From positions 39,160,576 to 39,224,575 of the forward strand of contig NC_053043.1 in assembly GCF_003473485.1 (NCBI RefSeq): 64,000 nucleotides of DNA. Direction: 5' to 3'. Under the pieces are notes generated by a model that worked only from the letters and a program-made list of their open reading frames with translations, searched no databases and was not told the DNA's origin. The translations under genes were made by a program, and so were the position numbers. Every line of letters begins with the position of its first letter. Within the stretch, counting starts at the first letter, position 1. The stretch comes from Medicago truncatula (lineage: Eukaryota; Streptophyta; Magnoliopsida; Fabales; Fabaceae). This document shows, piece after piece, positions 11,664-25,869 of this stretch.

Positions 11664-12267
11664 CAACTTAATGCCTGCCAATTAGGACTATATAAGTTTG
11701 TGTTTGGAACCACCGTGGCAGCTCATTTAGATGCACGGTGTGAGCGAAACAATATAACTTGGAGTTTCAGGCTCAGCGAGTGGCAAAGACTCTTCGAATG
11801 TGGAGTTTCTATCTAAAAATGTTTCTTGCTCTTTTACATTTAATGAAAATGAAAACACTAATTTTTTTAAGACGTCTTGGTGAGTTGCATACATAAATAT
11901 TCATTATGTAACAAAGTTTTCTACAAGATGATTTCTATTCTGGAGTTTGACAGAAGTTCTTATTGTAGCAAGCATACTCTTTAAGGATTCTCCCCTGTCA
12001 TACTAATTTATCATTTATCATTTATGACTTCCATTTATGATTCATTTTTTAAGTTTGGTTTGTTGATTTTATTCAAGTTTGTAAAAAGGCTATGAATTTT
12101 CATTTATCTAAACTCTCATATCAAGTTTTTTAATGGGAAGTTAATATAGTTGTCCATGATGAGCTTGTCAAGCCCGTCATATATAATTTTAAGGATCTTG
12201 TTAACACACTTTCAAGAATTCAAAATAAGACATTGTTTATTTAAAAAGTTAAATACTTTTTTTTTTT
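11664..12267. other. 3' flank of MATE1
   Basis: This holds the former 3' coding and untranslated sequence of the MATE family, recognisable by GTGTTTGGAACCAC, then AT-rich spacer. No SURF6 copy follows, unlike MATE2, MATE3 and MATE4. Confidence 0.5.
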
Positions 12268-12398
12268 GGTCAAGTAGCCTAGTGGCTAGAGAAATTCACC
12301 TTAAAGATGAATAAGTAGGGTGTTCGGAGTTCGAACCCCGACCCCTACACACATTGTGCATTATCCCTTGCCAAATGAGCTAAGCTCATTCTCGAAAG
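12268..12398 (+). mobile_element. tRNA-derived SINE, family 2
   Basis: GTCAAGTAGCCTAGTGGCTA (A-box region) and GGAGTTCGAACCCCGA (B box) are about 50 bp apart, in the arrangement also seen at 55511 and 63667. The 3' part contains AAATGAGCTAAGCTCA. Confidence 0.6.
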
Positions 12399-14186
<1,788 letters not shown>

Positions 14187-14197
14187 TAAACTGTCAT

Positions 14198-14276
14198 GGT
14201 GAGTTTAACTTAATTGGTATGGATAATGTATAAAATATGTAAGGTTCGAGAATCGAATTCCGGCCACCACAAAAAA
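14198..14276 (+). mobile_element. degraded family 1 SINE
   Basis: Diverged copy of the 11016 element: GTGAGTTTAACTTAATTGG matches its A-box region, and TTCGAATTCCGGCCACCAC its B-box region, with an A-run after it. Confidence 0.5.
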
Positions 14277-14679
14277 AAAAATATAATTGCTAAACTCGTG
14301 ATAAAATTATGAGTTTAATGATGGTGGATTGACGGTCTAAAACAATTTTACATACAATGTGCAAAGTTGCATCAAATCACCATCATTAAACTCTAAAATT
14401 ATGAAGCATCTCATTTTCAAAAATAAGACTTTTGTATTATTGAAAAAATAAATTAGATTTTGTATCCAGCCTGTACCCGAAGTCAGCATATTTTCTAAAG
14501 CCGTTAAAAAAAGAAAACATGTTTTATAGAACTAAAAAACATGGTACCAAAAAAAAAAAAGAACTAAAAAACAATCATTGCAATAAGCCAAATGAAATAT
14601 CTATGAAACGTGTGGTAACCGAAACCACCGCCCAACATTAAATCCATAAATACAAGACACGATAACCAGATAATAACAA

Positions 14680-14790
14680 AATCTCGTAGATGAGTTGGTG
14701 GCTACCAAAAATAATTTATGCAGGGCTTGGGATTCGAACCCGGATTCTCCACAGATTATGTGTGTGAATTTAGTCACTAACCTATTTGAC
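14680..14790 (-). mobile_element. possible tRNA-derived SINE, minus strand
   Basis: On the minus strand AATCCGGGTTCGAATCCC is a good B box. No convincing A box was found at the expected distance upstream, so the call is weak. Confidence 0.3.
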
Positions 14791-15244
14791 ATGATAGTAT
14801 ATATTTTTGTTGGTTAGTGCTCTCGGCATTCTTTAAACACTTTAAATGATAAGTTTCTTATTAAAAATTGTGTATTTAATACATTATAAATTGTAACAAT
14901 TGACTTTTTAAATGAATAATTACTGAATTTAAAATCCATAAAAGTCTTTAAAAGCACCCCTTTTCATTATTTCATAAATACCAAGTTTTTGTGTACTGAT
15001 CTGATCTCCATAGAAAAACCTAAACGTGTTAAACATAAAAGTTGTGGGTCCTTTCCTTTGGATCGAAATTTTTCCATATATAGATTCAAATCCTAACCAT
15101 TTGCTTAAGGGTTCACATTTTTTCTTTTTTTCAAAGAAGGGTCCACATATCTTATCATTTTTTTACGTGATCAATACGTTGTTATTTGGATACTAACTTA
15201 ATCATTTAATTATCTGTAGAGAAGCTCAGAGTAAGATAGTTCAC

Positions 15245-18200
15245 ATGGCAGCAAGTGGCATTTCAGATGGCACAGCAACACAGAACACAGAACCTGAAAT
15301 GGAGAAGAAATGGTGGAACAAAATCTTGGACATTAAGGAAGCCAAACATCAACTCATGTTTGCACTGCCAATAATTCTTACAACAATATTATATTACTCA
15401 ATTACTTTGGTTTCTGTCATGCTTGTTGGTCATCTTGGTGAGCTTCAGTTAGCCGGTGCTACTCTTGCTAACTCGTGGTTTGGTGTCACTGCCGTCGGGG
15501 TTATGGTAATTTACTATTTTTAACATCCGGTCTCGGATATAAGCAATTTGTTCAAAGAAAGTTATCATGTATCTTAGGTTTCATCAACTTTCTTTTGATA
15601 TTAAACTTTTGCTTATATTTAAAAGGGAAATATTAACTATTGCCCCAGGGCGCTGGTTAAGGACCATAAAAAGTAACTTTTTATGAAAGTTTGTATAATC
15701 AGTGCATTAGAAATTGAAAACTTTCACATTTTTAAAAAATAATTACTTAATTTAGCATTCTATTTAACACTCGTTAACAAAATCCTATTTAAAACCATAA
15801 TAATGCTTATGTAAGAATTGATAAACATACTTATGTTGTTTTAAGTTCTTCGCTTTTATGTAGATTTATGGGTTAGGTATATGTCCTCCTATTTTTTTAT
15901 GCATTTTTTTTTAATAATATATACGAGCACAAATAATTAGAGTCTAGTTGAGACATCTTCTATTCTTTTTAATATCATTGTGCTCTTAATTTTAAAAAAA
16001 TAAAATGAATTGATGGTCGAATGAACAATTGTATATAAATTTGACATGCTTTATTTTGTTTGTTTAGTATTTGCACTATAAAAACTTAATATTGTATTAT
16101 ATCATTGTTTGATCTACGTAGATGATTGATTCCATCTCTTCAATCGTAATTTTTTGAATATTTAATATATAACTTTTAGTCCACTATAATATTAGTGTTT
16201 TCCAAACACATGTTTAGCATTTAAATATCCATAAGCTAGTAAGGGTATTTTAACGTTGAAAAATGTTAGCAACACACATTCTATCACACACTTTTCAACA
16301 CACTTTCTTTGATCGGTTAAAATTCACATTAGACCCACCAAGTTTATATGGGACCCACATAATTTAGTGGGACCCAAGTGATTTTTAACCAATCAAAAAG
16401 AGTGTGTTGAAAATTATGTGACGCTAGCATTTTTTTTAAATGTTTAGTATTTACCCGTTTAGCTCATTTGTCTTTTGAAACATGTATAAGACTAAGGTCA
16501 TGTTGTTTGCCTAGGTTGGTTTAAGTGGTGCACTGGACACACTCTGCGGACAAGCATTTGGTGCAAAAGAATATCACATGTTAGGAATTTATCTACAAAG
16601 CTCTTGCATTATATCTTTTATTTTTTCCATCATTATATCAATTATTTGGTTCTATACAGAACCCATTCTAGTGTTACTTCATCAATCACAAGACATTGCT
16701 AGAACAGCTGCACTCTATATGAAGTTTCTTATACCAGGATTATTTGCATATAGCATCTTGAGAAACATGTTGAGGTTTCTACTAACACAATCTGTAGTGA
16801 TGCCACTGGTTGTCTTTTCAGCTATCCCAGCAATTGTTCATGTTGGTATTGCATATGGATTTGTTCATTGGTCAGGTCTTAATTTCAAAGGTGGACCAGT
16901 TGCAACTTCTATTTCACTATGGATATCTATGATATTAGTAGGTTTTTATATCTTGTATGCAAAGAAGTTTAAGAATACATGGAGGGGATTTTCAATGCAA
17001 TCATTTCAGTACTTGTTTACAAACTTGAAACTAGCTCTTCCCTCTGCAGCAATGCTATGGTATGAGTTTCTAAAAGCCTTTCACTTTTTTTGTCCCTTTT
17101 GATGGTTGATCTTAGAAAGCATATTTTGCCTAAAGCATATTTCTGCCTTAATTGTGTTTCACACTAGCTGCCTAATTGTGACGTCCGGACTGCATTCATT
17201 GCAGCGTCCATTGCGTTCATTGTTAGGATGTAAAGGGGTGGATTTAGTTCCACATTTCTTAGAGATATGGCCTAAGTAGAGCTTATAAAGTTTGGATAGT
17301 TTTCATCTTACAAGTCAGTTTTGTAAGATTAAGGTCTAATCCTAATTTTAAGATGGTATCAGAATCTATCATAGATTTGTTGTTGGGCTTCTTCTATCGT
17401 ACATGCTTCATGTCTGAGCATGAGAGGTGTGTTGGAAGTTCCGCCTGAATTAACGTTAATCCATAGATGTCTAATTGCGGCATTTGGGTTGTCTCCATTG
17501 CATCCTTCAGCACCTTCATTATGTTGGGTGTGAGGAGGTGAATTTAGATCCACATTGTCTAGTAGAGATAAGAGTTAAGGAGTGCGCATAAAGTTTGGAC
17601 AATCCTCGTCTTACATGTCAGATTCGTAGAATTGAATTAAGTTCAACTCAAGTTTAAAGAACTACCATACATATGTTTAATTTAAGATAAGATCCTTATA
17701 TTTATGAATCTTACTATTTTATATTTTGCAAGTTTGGAGTCTTTGGCCTTTGAAGTTTTGGTTTTCTTAGCTGGATTAATGCCAGACTCACAAATAACAA
17801 CTTCATTGATTGCAATATGGTATGATCCTTATATCTTTATATTTCTGTCACTGAAATGTAGATAATAAATATTCATATGATTCACTATTGTAATTCTTCA
17901 AAAACTAAAAATTGTGCAGTGCAAACACAGAACTCACCGCTTACCTGATCATTTATGGTCTTAGTGCAGCCGCAAGGTTAGTTGGTCTACGTTAACATAC
18001 TCTCTTTTGCCGACATTTTTGTATATTCCCTTCTAGACCTAAATTTCCTATAGTCTAGGAAAGCACATAGTCAAGAGATCTTGATCGTTAAATGAAGATC
18101 GATGACTCATATATTAACTTTACCAAATCAACTTTAAAATATGAGACATCCACTTCTCATCCAACGATCGAGATCCCTGACAACGTTATTGTGTGACTGC

Positions 18201-19019
18201 AAGCAATCAAATTTCCTTCATATAGGCATTTTATTGAAACTTGAACTTTTATAGCACAAGGGTTTCCAATGAACTTGGGGCAGGCCAACCAGAAAGAGCC
18301 AAACATGCAATGAGAGTCAGTCTAAAGCTCTCTATCCTCCTTGGATTCTGTTTTGCGTTGATGATTGTATTTGGTCATGGTATATGGATTCGGCTGTTTA
18401 GCAGTAGTCCTACTATCAAACATGAGTTTGCTTCAATAGCACCCTTCCTTGCTATTTCCATACTACTTGATTCTGTCCAAGGTGTCTTATCAGGTTTGAA
18501 TTTATCATCTCATTTAACTTAAGGTTTCTCACCAACATGATCATTAACAAAAAAAATCTTAGGGGGTAAATGTCTTAAATACTGCAGGGGTGGTTAGAGC
18601 ATGCGGTTGGCAGCATGTTGCTGTTTACGTCAACCTTGCAACTTTTTATTTCATTGGTTTACCAATTTCATGTATCCTTGGATTTAAGACCAATTTGCAA
18701 TATAAGGTAAAAAAATTATTTCACAAAATCACAATTTAAATATGTTGTCATTTTACAAATAAAATGTTAATGGTCAATTTATTAGCAGTAGGAACTTAAT
18801 ACTCTTTATTTTGTATTCTTTTTTTAATCATTGTGCTTTTTAATTATGATATAGGGTTTATGGCTTGGTCTGATTTGTGGGCTGGCATGTCAAACTGGGA
18901 CACTCTTACTTTTGACAAGATATGCGAAATGGACTAAACTGAATCTCTCAGGAGACAAAGATAAAGATCAACCTGTTGTTGTTTTGACGACTGAATGCAT
19001 GCCAATTAGGACTGAATAA
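15245..19019 (+). CDS. MATE2: MATE/DETOXIFICATION-family efflux transporter
   Basis: Seven GT-AG exons (15245-15505, 16515-17059, 17733-17819, 17920-17976, 18255-18493, 18588-18706, 18855-19019) encode 490 aa, colinear with MATE1. Exons 2 to 6 have the same lengths as in all paralogues (545, 87, 57, 239 and 119 bp). Exon 2 opens with [15 protein letters not shown]; this copy alone keeps CGQA, whereas the other three have CGQG. Exon 5 encodes the same residues as exon 5 of MATE3, so these two are recent duplicates or exchange sequence. The first exon is shorter than in MATE3 and MATE4 (87 versus 93 codons) because a few residues of the hydrophilic N-terminus are missing. A proton-coupled export role is inferred from the family; substrate and membrane are unknown. 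Confidence 0.9.
16254..16440. mobile_element. short MITE in intron 1 of MATE2
   Basis: Inverted ends AAAAATGTTAGCAACACAC and its approximate complement ending GCTAGCATTTTT enclose a GC-poor core. A related sequence occurs at 50080-50283. Target duplication not resolved. Confidence 0.5.
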
Positions 19020-19413
19020 GCTTGTGTTTGGAACCACAGTGACAGCTCCTTTGATGCACGGCGTGAGCGAAACTATAACTTGGAGCTTTAGACTCAACGT
19101 GTGGAGAAAACTCTTTGTATGTGGAAGCTAACACAGGCTAAAAAATGGTTACATGTTGTAATTAACATGATTTTCCTATCTAAAAACGTTTCTTGTTCCT
19201 ATTCATTTAGAGAAAATGGAAACACTGTTTTCTAAGGGGTGTTGGTGAGTTGTGTACATTAATATTGACATACCGACATACATGATGTAACAAAATGCTA
19301 GAATTTCAAGAATTTCAAAAGGGGTGCATAATTCTTAACATATATCATGGGATTGAAAAAAAGAAACATAAATTGATAAATATAAGCAAGTATACCAAAC
19401 CAGACATTGAAAT
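19020..19413. other. 3' flank of MATE2
   Basis: Contains the family 3' UTR (GCTTGTGTTTGGAACCAC) and spacer up to the SURF6 remnant. No gene seen. Confidence 0.5.
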
Positions 19414-20237
19414 TTATAGATATTTTCTTGCCTTACCATTACGAAAACCTTCCTTACGACCTTCAAATCCAGGCCGTAATAGCTTCTTCTCTCTCTTTGC
19501 AATCTTCCTCAGTTTCTTATCATTAATCCTCTCAGCTATATTTGCAAACCTTTTTTTGTTGTTTCTCTGCCTTCAACTGATCCCTTGATTGAACCCTCTC
19601 TTCCCATTTCTCTGCATTTTTATGTTGCCTCTTCTTCCTTTTCTGTACTTTTCCTTATCAATTTAGGATCATCATGATTCATGAACCTTAATTCCCGAAG
19701 CTCTCTTTGTTACTACTTTCCATGCTTCCTTCTTAGCAATAGCTTCACCCTTCTCAGAATCATTCTTCTTCACTTCCTCTAACATCTTAGCTCTTTCAAG
19801 TTCCTTATGCTTCAAAACTTTTCTCTTCTACCCTTGCATGTAACCATCCTCAAGTTTAACATTGCCGAACATAAGCTCCTTGGAAGCCTCTGTGGCATCC
19901 TTTATCACCTTCTCCGTCAAGTCACCAGTTGTCGGCTTACTTTCATCTGTCTCATAAGCTCCTGAAATTCTTTGAGAAGGTCAAGTGTTGTAGCAGCTGG
20001 TTTGTTAGGGGTCTAAACGGTCTCTCCGAAACTTCATAATGTTGTCTATCGTTTTTCTCTTTGCCTTACCTTAGACCCTGAAACCATGGCTTCTCGTTAT
20101 CATCGTTGACAGATAAACTTAGGTGGAATAAGCTCGATCAATTTGTCAAAAAAATGGGCATTCTCATGGATCATAGACTCCAAGTCTTGACAAACACCAA
20201 GATACACAACACCCTTTTGCTTCTCAATCTCCATCAT
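19414..20237 (-). pseudogene. SURF6-like pseudogene, copy 1
   Basis: On the minus strand the start ATGATGGAGATT, internal blocks and the C-terminal KLLRPGFEGRKEGF (one residue changed here) of a SURF6 (Surfeit locus protein 6/Rrp14) homologue can be followed in order, but no frame stays open for more than about 60 codons because of several frameshifts and stops. SURF6 acts in the nucleolus in ribosome assembly. This copy lies tail-to-tail with MATE2, in the same relation as copies 2 and 3 to MATE3 and MATE4. No intron is apparent. Confidence 0.75.
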
Positions 20238-20375
20238 TCCAGAATCTCATTGTAACAGCATGAGAGAATAAAAACCTTGTACTGACAAAATTCCAAAATA
20301 TATGTCACAAGTCACAACAACAACACATGTAATTACATTCGAATATTTTGAACCTTTCAGCACTTCATTATTCAA

Positions 20376-21847
20376 TGTTATTCCCAAATTATTATTGTTG
20401 TTGACGTGTTAATGTTAGTATGATGTAACATTGATTCTCGCTTAAGTGCATTATAAGAACAAGTCATAGGAGTGGATTTAATATTATAGGAATCACCGTT
20501 TCTCCACTTTTTAATCGAAATTAGCAATCGACATAAACAACAAATAATATAAAAACTAGGAAATTCCAGAACAGAAGAATAAGACAATTTCCAAAGGATT
20601 TGAAGAAAAATCTTAACTTCAAAATTAAATCTATAAATAAAATTTAGAAATAGAAGTGAATAAGAAAGTAAGAACTATCAGATCCAAAATCCAATCAGAG
20701 CAACAAAATAAGTGAAAATCATATAGTATAACAAATAAGTCAGTCTTGTCCCCCTTGCACTTCCAATTAGAGTTCACTATGTAATATCTGATTACAATTG
20801 CTCACTACTAAACTTAGTAAGAGACTTTAAATGCTCAAGCACAACTGCAAGAGATTTCCTATGCTCCTGAACACAATCAAAAGACTTCTATTGCTCAAGC
20901 ACAACTGCAAGAGACTTCTTAATTCAAACAGAATTACAAGAAAAATGTTTGAGGTTTAACACTTGATATACAATCAATGGTGTTCACAATATAAATCAGA
21001 TACAGACTCTAAAATTCCTAAGATATGAGCTTTGATAAGAAATTCTAAGTGAACTTTGAGTGCAGAACAATTTCAGCAGAGTTTTGGCTTAGTTAATTCT
21101 TGGTATTGTTCTTATGAAACTCTGAGTCTTCACTCCTTTATATAGAGGTGTGAAAGAGACGTTGAATTGCCAGCACATTCAAAATAGAGTCGTTTGAAGC
21201 TTTTGATCAATCACCAATGATTCTTTGCCTGATATGGTTATTGTCCTAAGAAGAATCAATTTCAAATGTATTCCCACTGAGAAGAAACATTGTTGCAGGC
21301 AGAGCTGTTTTTCTTGTCTTGTAGCAGAGACAAAAACAGAGTAGTGGAGATAGTGGTTGTACACTTCGTACAATCGTATTATGTCAACGTTTTTTGAAGA
21401 ATAAGCATCTAATGCCTTCCAATCTGTCCAAAATAGTCGTTGCTATACTTTTCCAGTCTTCTGCAATCTTTAGACGAGTTTGAATCCTTTAAACAGCTTT
21501 TGAAGTTTTAAGTTGCATCTCCTGATGAACTACAACTTCTAGTGATTCTCAGCTTCTGATAAACTTGCTTCTGATGAACTTGCTTCTGATGACGTCATCA
21601 CTTCAGGAGCACTTTGTCTTCAGGAGCACTTTATCTTCAGGAGCAATTTTCTTCAGACGTTTTAAGCTTCCCTTTTTGTTGATGTATTTGCTCTTTATTT
21701 GTTTTCCAAGACCTTTATAAGATGTTAAATTTTTGTCTATAGTACTGTACACTTGAACAAATATTAGCATATCCAATTGACAATTTTTAATATTTTGTTA
21801 TTATCAAAACTCTTAAGGGTTATTGCTAAACACATTTTGTTCCAACA
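20376..21847 (-). mobile_element. probable solo LTR, Ty1-copia (SIRE-like)
   Basis: Read on the minus strand the segment starts TGTTGGAACAAAATG and ends near GGGAATAACA, giving TG...CA ends. It contains the CTTCTGATGA/CTCCTGAAGA repeats I associate with long LTRs of legume SIRE-type copia elements. No internal coding region or second LTR is present, so this is a fossil solo LTR. The border at 20376 is less certain than that at 21847, and I could not match a 5-bp target duplication. It appears to lie against a LINE fragment. Confidence 0.55.
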
Positions 21848-21954
21848 AAGTACCCTTAACGGAGTACCCGTTAATGGGATCGAGTAACCACCTCCACTTG
21901 TCAAAAGTGTGATCCAGCAAAACAATATCATGCAGCAATTCATCATGGAAAATG
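21848..21954 (-). mobile_element. small LINE ORF2 fragment (L1-type)
   Basis: One minus-strand frame encodes DELLHDIVLLDHTF followed by DKWRWLLDPINGYSVKGT, matching the region before the zinc-binding reverse-transcriptase tail (zf-RVT) of plant L1 LINEs. Only about 35 residues remain; the neighbouring LTR lies at its downstream edge. Confidence 0.55.
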
Positions 21955-22143
21955 TTAACGAGTGCTTTCGGCATTCTTTAAGTACTTTAAATTATAAGTT
22001 TTTATTAAAAGTTGTGTATTTAATGTATTAGAAATTGTAACAATTCCTTTCAAAAAAAAATAAAAATTGTAACAATTGACTTTTTAAATGAATAATTACT
22101 AAATTTATAATCTTTAAAATCTTGAAAGACACTCGTTAACAAG
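21955..22143. mobile_element. short MITE at the edge of the MATE2/MATE3 homology
   Basis: The left end GTTAACGAGTGC and the complementary right end CACTCGTTAAC define an element of about 190 bp. A diverged, right-truncated counterpart is at 14811-14960, upstream of MATE2. Homology between the two upstream regions starts at this element; DNA to its left is unrelated. Confidence 0.5.
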
Positions 22144-22292
22144 ACCCCTTCAAAATTCATAAATACCAAGTTTTGTGCACTATAAAAGTTGTGGGTCCTT
22201 TCCTTTTGATGGAAAATTTTCCATACATCAAAGTTATAGATTCAAGTCCTAACCATTTGCTTAAGGGTTCACGTCTCTTTCTTTTTTTCTTT

Positions 22293-23419
22293 GGCTTAAA
22301 CTTACTTTTTACCTCCTAAGTTTGTAAAAGTTGTAATTTTGACCCTCTATTAAAAAAATGGCAAAAGCTACCCCCATGTTTTCCCCCTTTTGCAAAACGT
22401 CGATTTTGACCGAGTCAACCATATGTGGCATGCCACATGTGTAAATTTTTAATTAAAAAATATTAAAATTGCCACGCGTGTATCTTTTGAATTAAAAAAA
22501 ATCAAAAAAGAAAATAAAAATGGAGAGGCACGTGAGTGAGAGAGTCTCTATGCTCTCTCTTCTTTCTTTTCCTCCCAATTCTTTCTTCCTCTTCCTTCTT
22601 TCCTAATTGCCGCCTCCCTCTTCCCTTTTTCCGGCCACTCTTTCCGGCCACCCAACGTGGTGCTTCCAACCATCCTTTGTCAAACAAAATACATAATATT
22701 TATTCACCCTTCCTTCTCTATCTCATCATAAATTTATTTTTGGATTGGAGATATTTTGAGTTTTCAAACCACCACCTTCATTGTTAGATCTAGACCACCA
22801 CAAAACGTTTTTCGACAAATTGCCACAATAAAAGTACTCTCCTTCGTATTCCCTACAAAACCCACAAAAAATCATGTTTGGATGACATTTCTCCGACGAC
22901 CACCGCACCGGTAAACATCACCACCGCGCCGGAATTGAAATCTATTGTTTTCAGTTTGTTTTTCAGAAGTTACACTTCTTATGACAGTTGCCGATGATGA
23001 ACTGCTACGTTTTTCCATGGATTGCTTCTCAGTGTTGATAATTTTAATAATTTGCAAGTCTTGGTTAGCAAAGAAGGAAGAGGAAGAAAGAATTGGGAGA
23101 ATTTTTTTTTGCAAAATGCATTCTTTCCAGCATTATGGACAAAAGAAACAACAATGGTGTTATGTTCATTCACTCACGTGCCCTCTCTTCTTATTTTTAA
23201 TTTTTAATTTTTTTATTTCTTTAATTATACATGTGGAATTTATGGATTAAAAAAAATAAAAAATAAATACCCAAGTGGCATGCCACATATGGTTGATTCG
23301 GTCAAAATCGACGTTTTGCAAAAGGGGGAAAACATGGGGGTAGCTTTTGCCATTTTTTTTAATAGGGGGCCAAAATTGCAACTTTTGCAAACTTAGGGGG
23401 TAAAAAGTGATTTTAAACC
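22293..23419. mobile_element. Mutator-like element (possible Pack-MULE) upstream of MATE3
   Basis: Long inverted repeats (about 300 bp) start GGCTTAAACTTACTTTTTACC and GGTTTAAAATCACTTTTTACC. The 9-bp target duplication TTTTTCTTT lies at 22284-22292 and 23420-23428. The promoter of MATE2 shows the uninterrupted site around 15120-15140. The centre (about 22610-23060) is more GC-rich than the arms, so it may be captured host sequence, but I recognise no protein. Its right end is about 140 bp upstream of the MATE3 start codon, where it could affect transcription. Confidence 0.88.
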
Positions 23420-23560
23420 TTTTTCTTTCAAAGAAGGGTCCACATCTTTATCATTTTTTTTACGTGATCAATACGTTGTTATTTGGATAATAACTTCATC
23501 ATATAATTATCTATCATAGAACAAAACAGATGTATAGAAGCTCAGAGTAAGATAGTTCAC

Positions 23561-25694
23561 ATGGCAGCAAGTATCATCATTTCAGATGGCACAGCAACTG
23601 ATGATAACGGGAGACTGAACACAGAACCTGAAATGGAGAAGAAATGGTGGAACAAAATCTTGGACATTAAGGAAACCAAACATCAACTCATGTTTTCACT
23701 GCCAATAATTCTTACAACATTATTATATAACTCAATCACTTTGGTTTCTGTCATGCTTATTGGTCATCTGGGTGAGCTTCAGTTAGCTGGTGCTACTCTT
23801 GCTAACTCGTGGTTTGGCGTCACTGCCGTGGGAGTTATGGTAATTTACTATTTTTTGCATCCGATCTCAAATATAAGCAATTGTTCAAAGAAAGTTATCA
23901 AGTATATCTTAGGTCAAGTACATCAACTTTCTTTTGATAAACTTTTGCTATATTTAAAACCATAAAAATATTTTTTGTCTATTTCTATAGATGCTAATTT
24001 GAACAATCAATTATTGTATCTGTTTATCAAAAACATCAGATAAAATGTTATTAAATAACTTCTATATAATATTTGATGTCTGTTTTTTTTATTAAATAAT
24101 AAATCTTGAACTAGTATTGATAAATTATATACAGTAAACATACATACTTATGTAAGAATTGATAGTCAAATGAACATTTGTATAAAAATTTGGCATGCTT
24201 TATTTTGTTTGCTCTATAAAACTAAAAACTCGATGTTGTATTATATCGTTGTTTGATCTACGTAGCTGATTCCAACTCTTCAATCATAATTTTTAGAATA
24301 TTTAATATACAAATTTTAGTCCACTGTAATTTTAGTGTTTTCCAAACACATGTTTAGCATTTAAATATCCATAAAGTTCCTTCAGAGTTGATTGTTTCAA
24401 CATTCATCTCTCCTCACAAAGTTCCTTCACAATTGAGAAACCATTGGCTCCATTGTTAAATATTATCAATGATTTCTCTTTGATTGTGTCTCCTATCAAC
24501 GGGGAAGAAAATCATTGTGCATACAAGCTTCTTGATTATACTTTTAATGTGTGGGGCTTTACTTAGTGGAATGACATTCTTTCTTTTGTTAGAGATGACT
24601 TTTGAATTCTGCTCTTTACCCAACAAAAATTGCTCGCTCTCAACTGAAATATCGAAATTACCTCTGCATGAGTTGATTCATGCTAGTTATGTTTTCTGCA
24701 TGAGTTAACTCACGCTGCGTGATTTAACTCACGCTGCTTTCTTTTTCTATCAGTGGTGTTGCTTTTCAACCAAAGGTCAGTTGCGTTGCTTTTCAATCTT
24801 CCTTTTCAATCTTTTTGTCATATAGTGAATTAATGGATGAATGCTGTTTGCTGCAAGGAATCCTTATTTTATGTCCACGATATTTACTGCAAGGAATTCA
24901 TTATTTTTCCTTAAAAAAAAAGTAATTCATTATTTTAACAGATAAACTAACTAATCCGATAAATTGAGCCGCGTTGGCTATGCTAATCTAATATTTTAAT
25001 AATCTTTGGGACGTTTCTACGACCAATTTATGCTAAAACCTGCTTTAATGGAATCTGAATCATATCATTCCACTTATGTCTTCCAAGTCTACTACTCTTC
25101 TTCTCTCTCACACATACACACATGACACACACAAAGAAGAGGGAAATTAAAAAAAGTTTCATGTTAACCGGTGCCCGCAGACACCGGTTAAGGAAGCAAA
25201 TATAGTAATATTTGCATTGAAAGCTGAGTAATCAATGCATTAAAAGATTAAAAAGTATCTTTTTTGACTTTCACTTTCTTCTTTTGGCTTCCTTAACCAG
25301 TGCTCCCACATGTGCTTCGAAGGCACCGGTTAACATTTCCCATTAAAAAATATGGATGAAGGTTGCTAGAAAAGTGAGAAAGAAACGTGTTGGGAGAAAT
25401 AGAAAAAATGAGAAAGAAAACCAGCGTCACGCTGGTGTTAAATTTTAACGTGAATTAATTCACGCAGAATTTAACACTAGTGTGATTTAACTCACACAGC
25501 ATGGAGTTAACATGCGCAGGGACATTTTAGTCTTTTCAGTTGGGAGCGGACAATTTCTGTTAGGTAAAGAGCAGATTTCATGACTTTTTTCGTAGTAGAA
25601 TTAGTGTTCCTAACTTTCCTTTTCCCTAATTTTGTCGGGTTTTGGATTTCACCCTTTTGCTTGTGACAATATTGGATGCGTTTGTTTTAACTTA

Positions 25695-25772
<78 letters not shown>

Positions 25773-25812
25773 GTTAAAAGAATCTAGAGATTAATTTTTA
25801 GAGATTTAAAAA

Positions 25813-25869
<57 letters not shown>

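Noticed and set aside
22502-23250. Six short open frames inside the MULE upstream of MATE3
   Set aside because: They lie largely in the inverted arms and are mirror images of each other; no protein family is recognisable.
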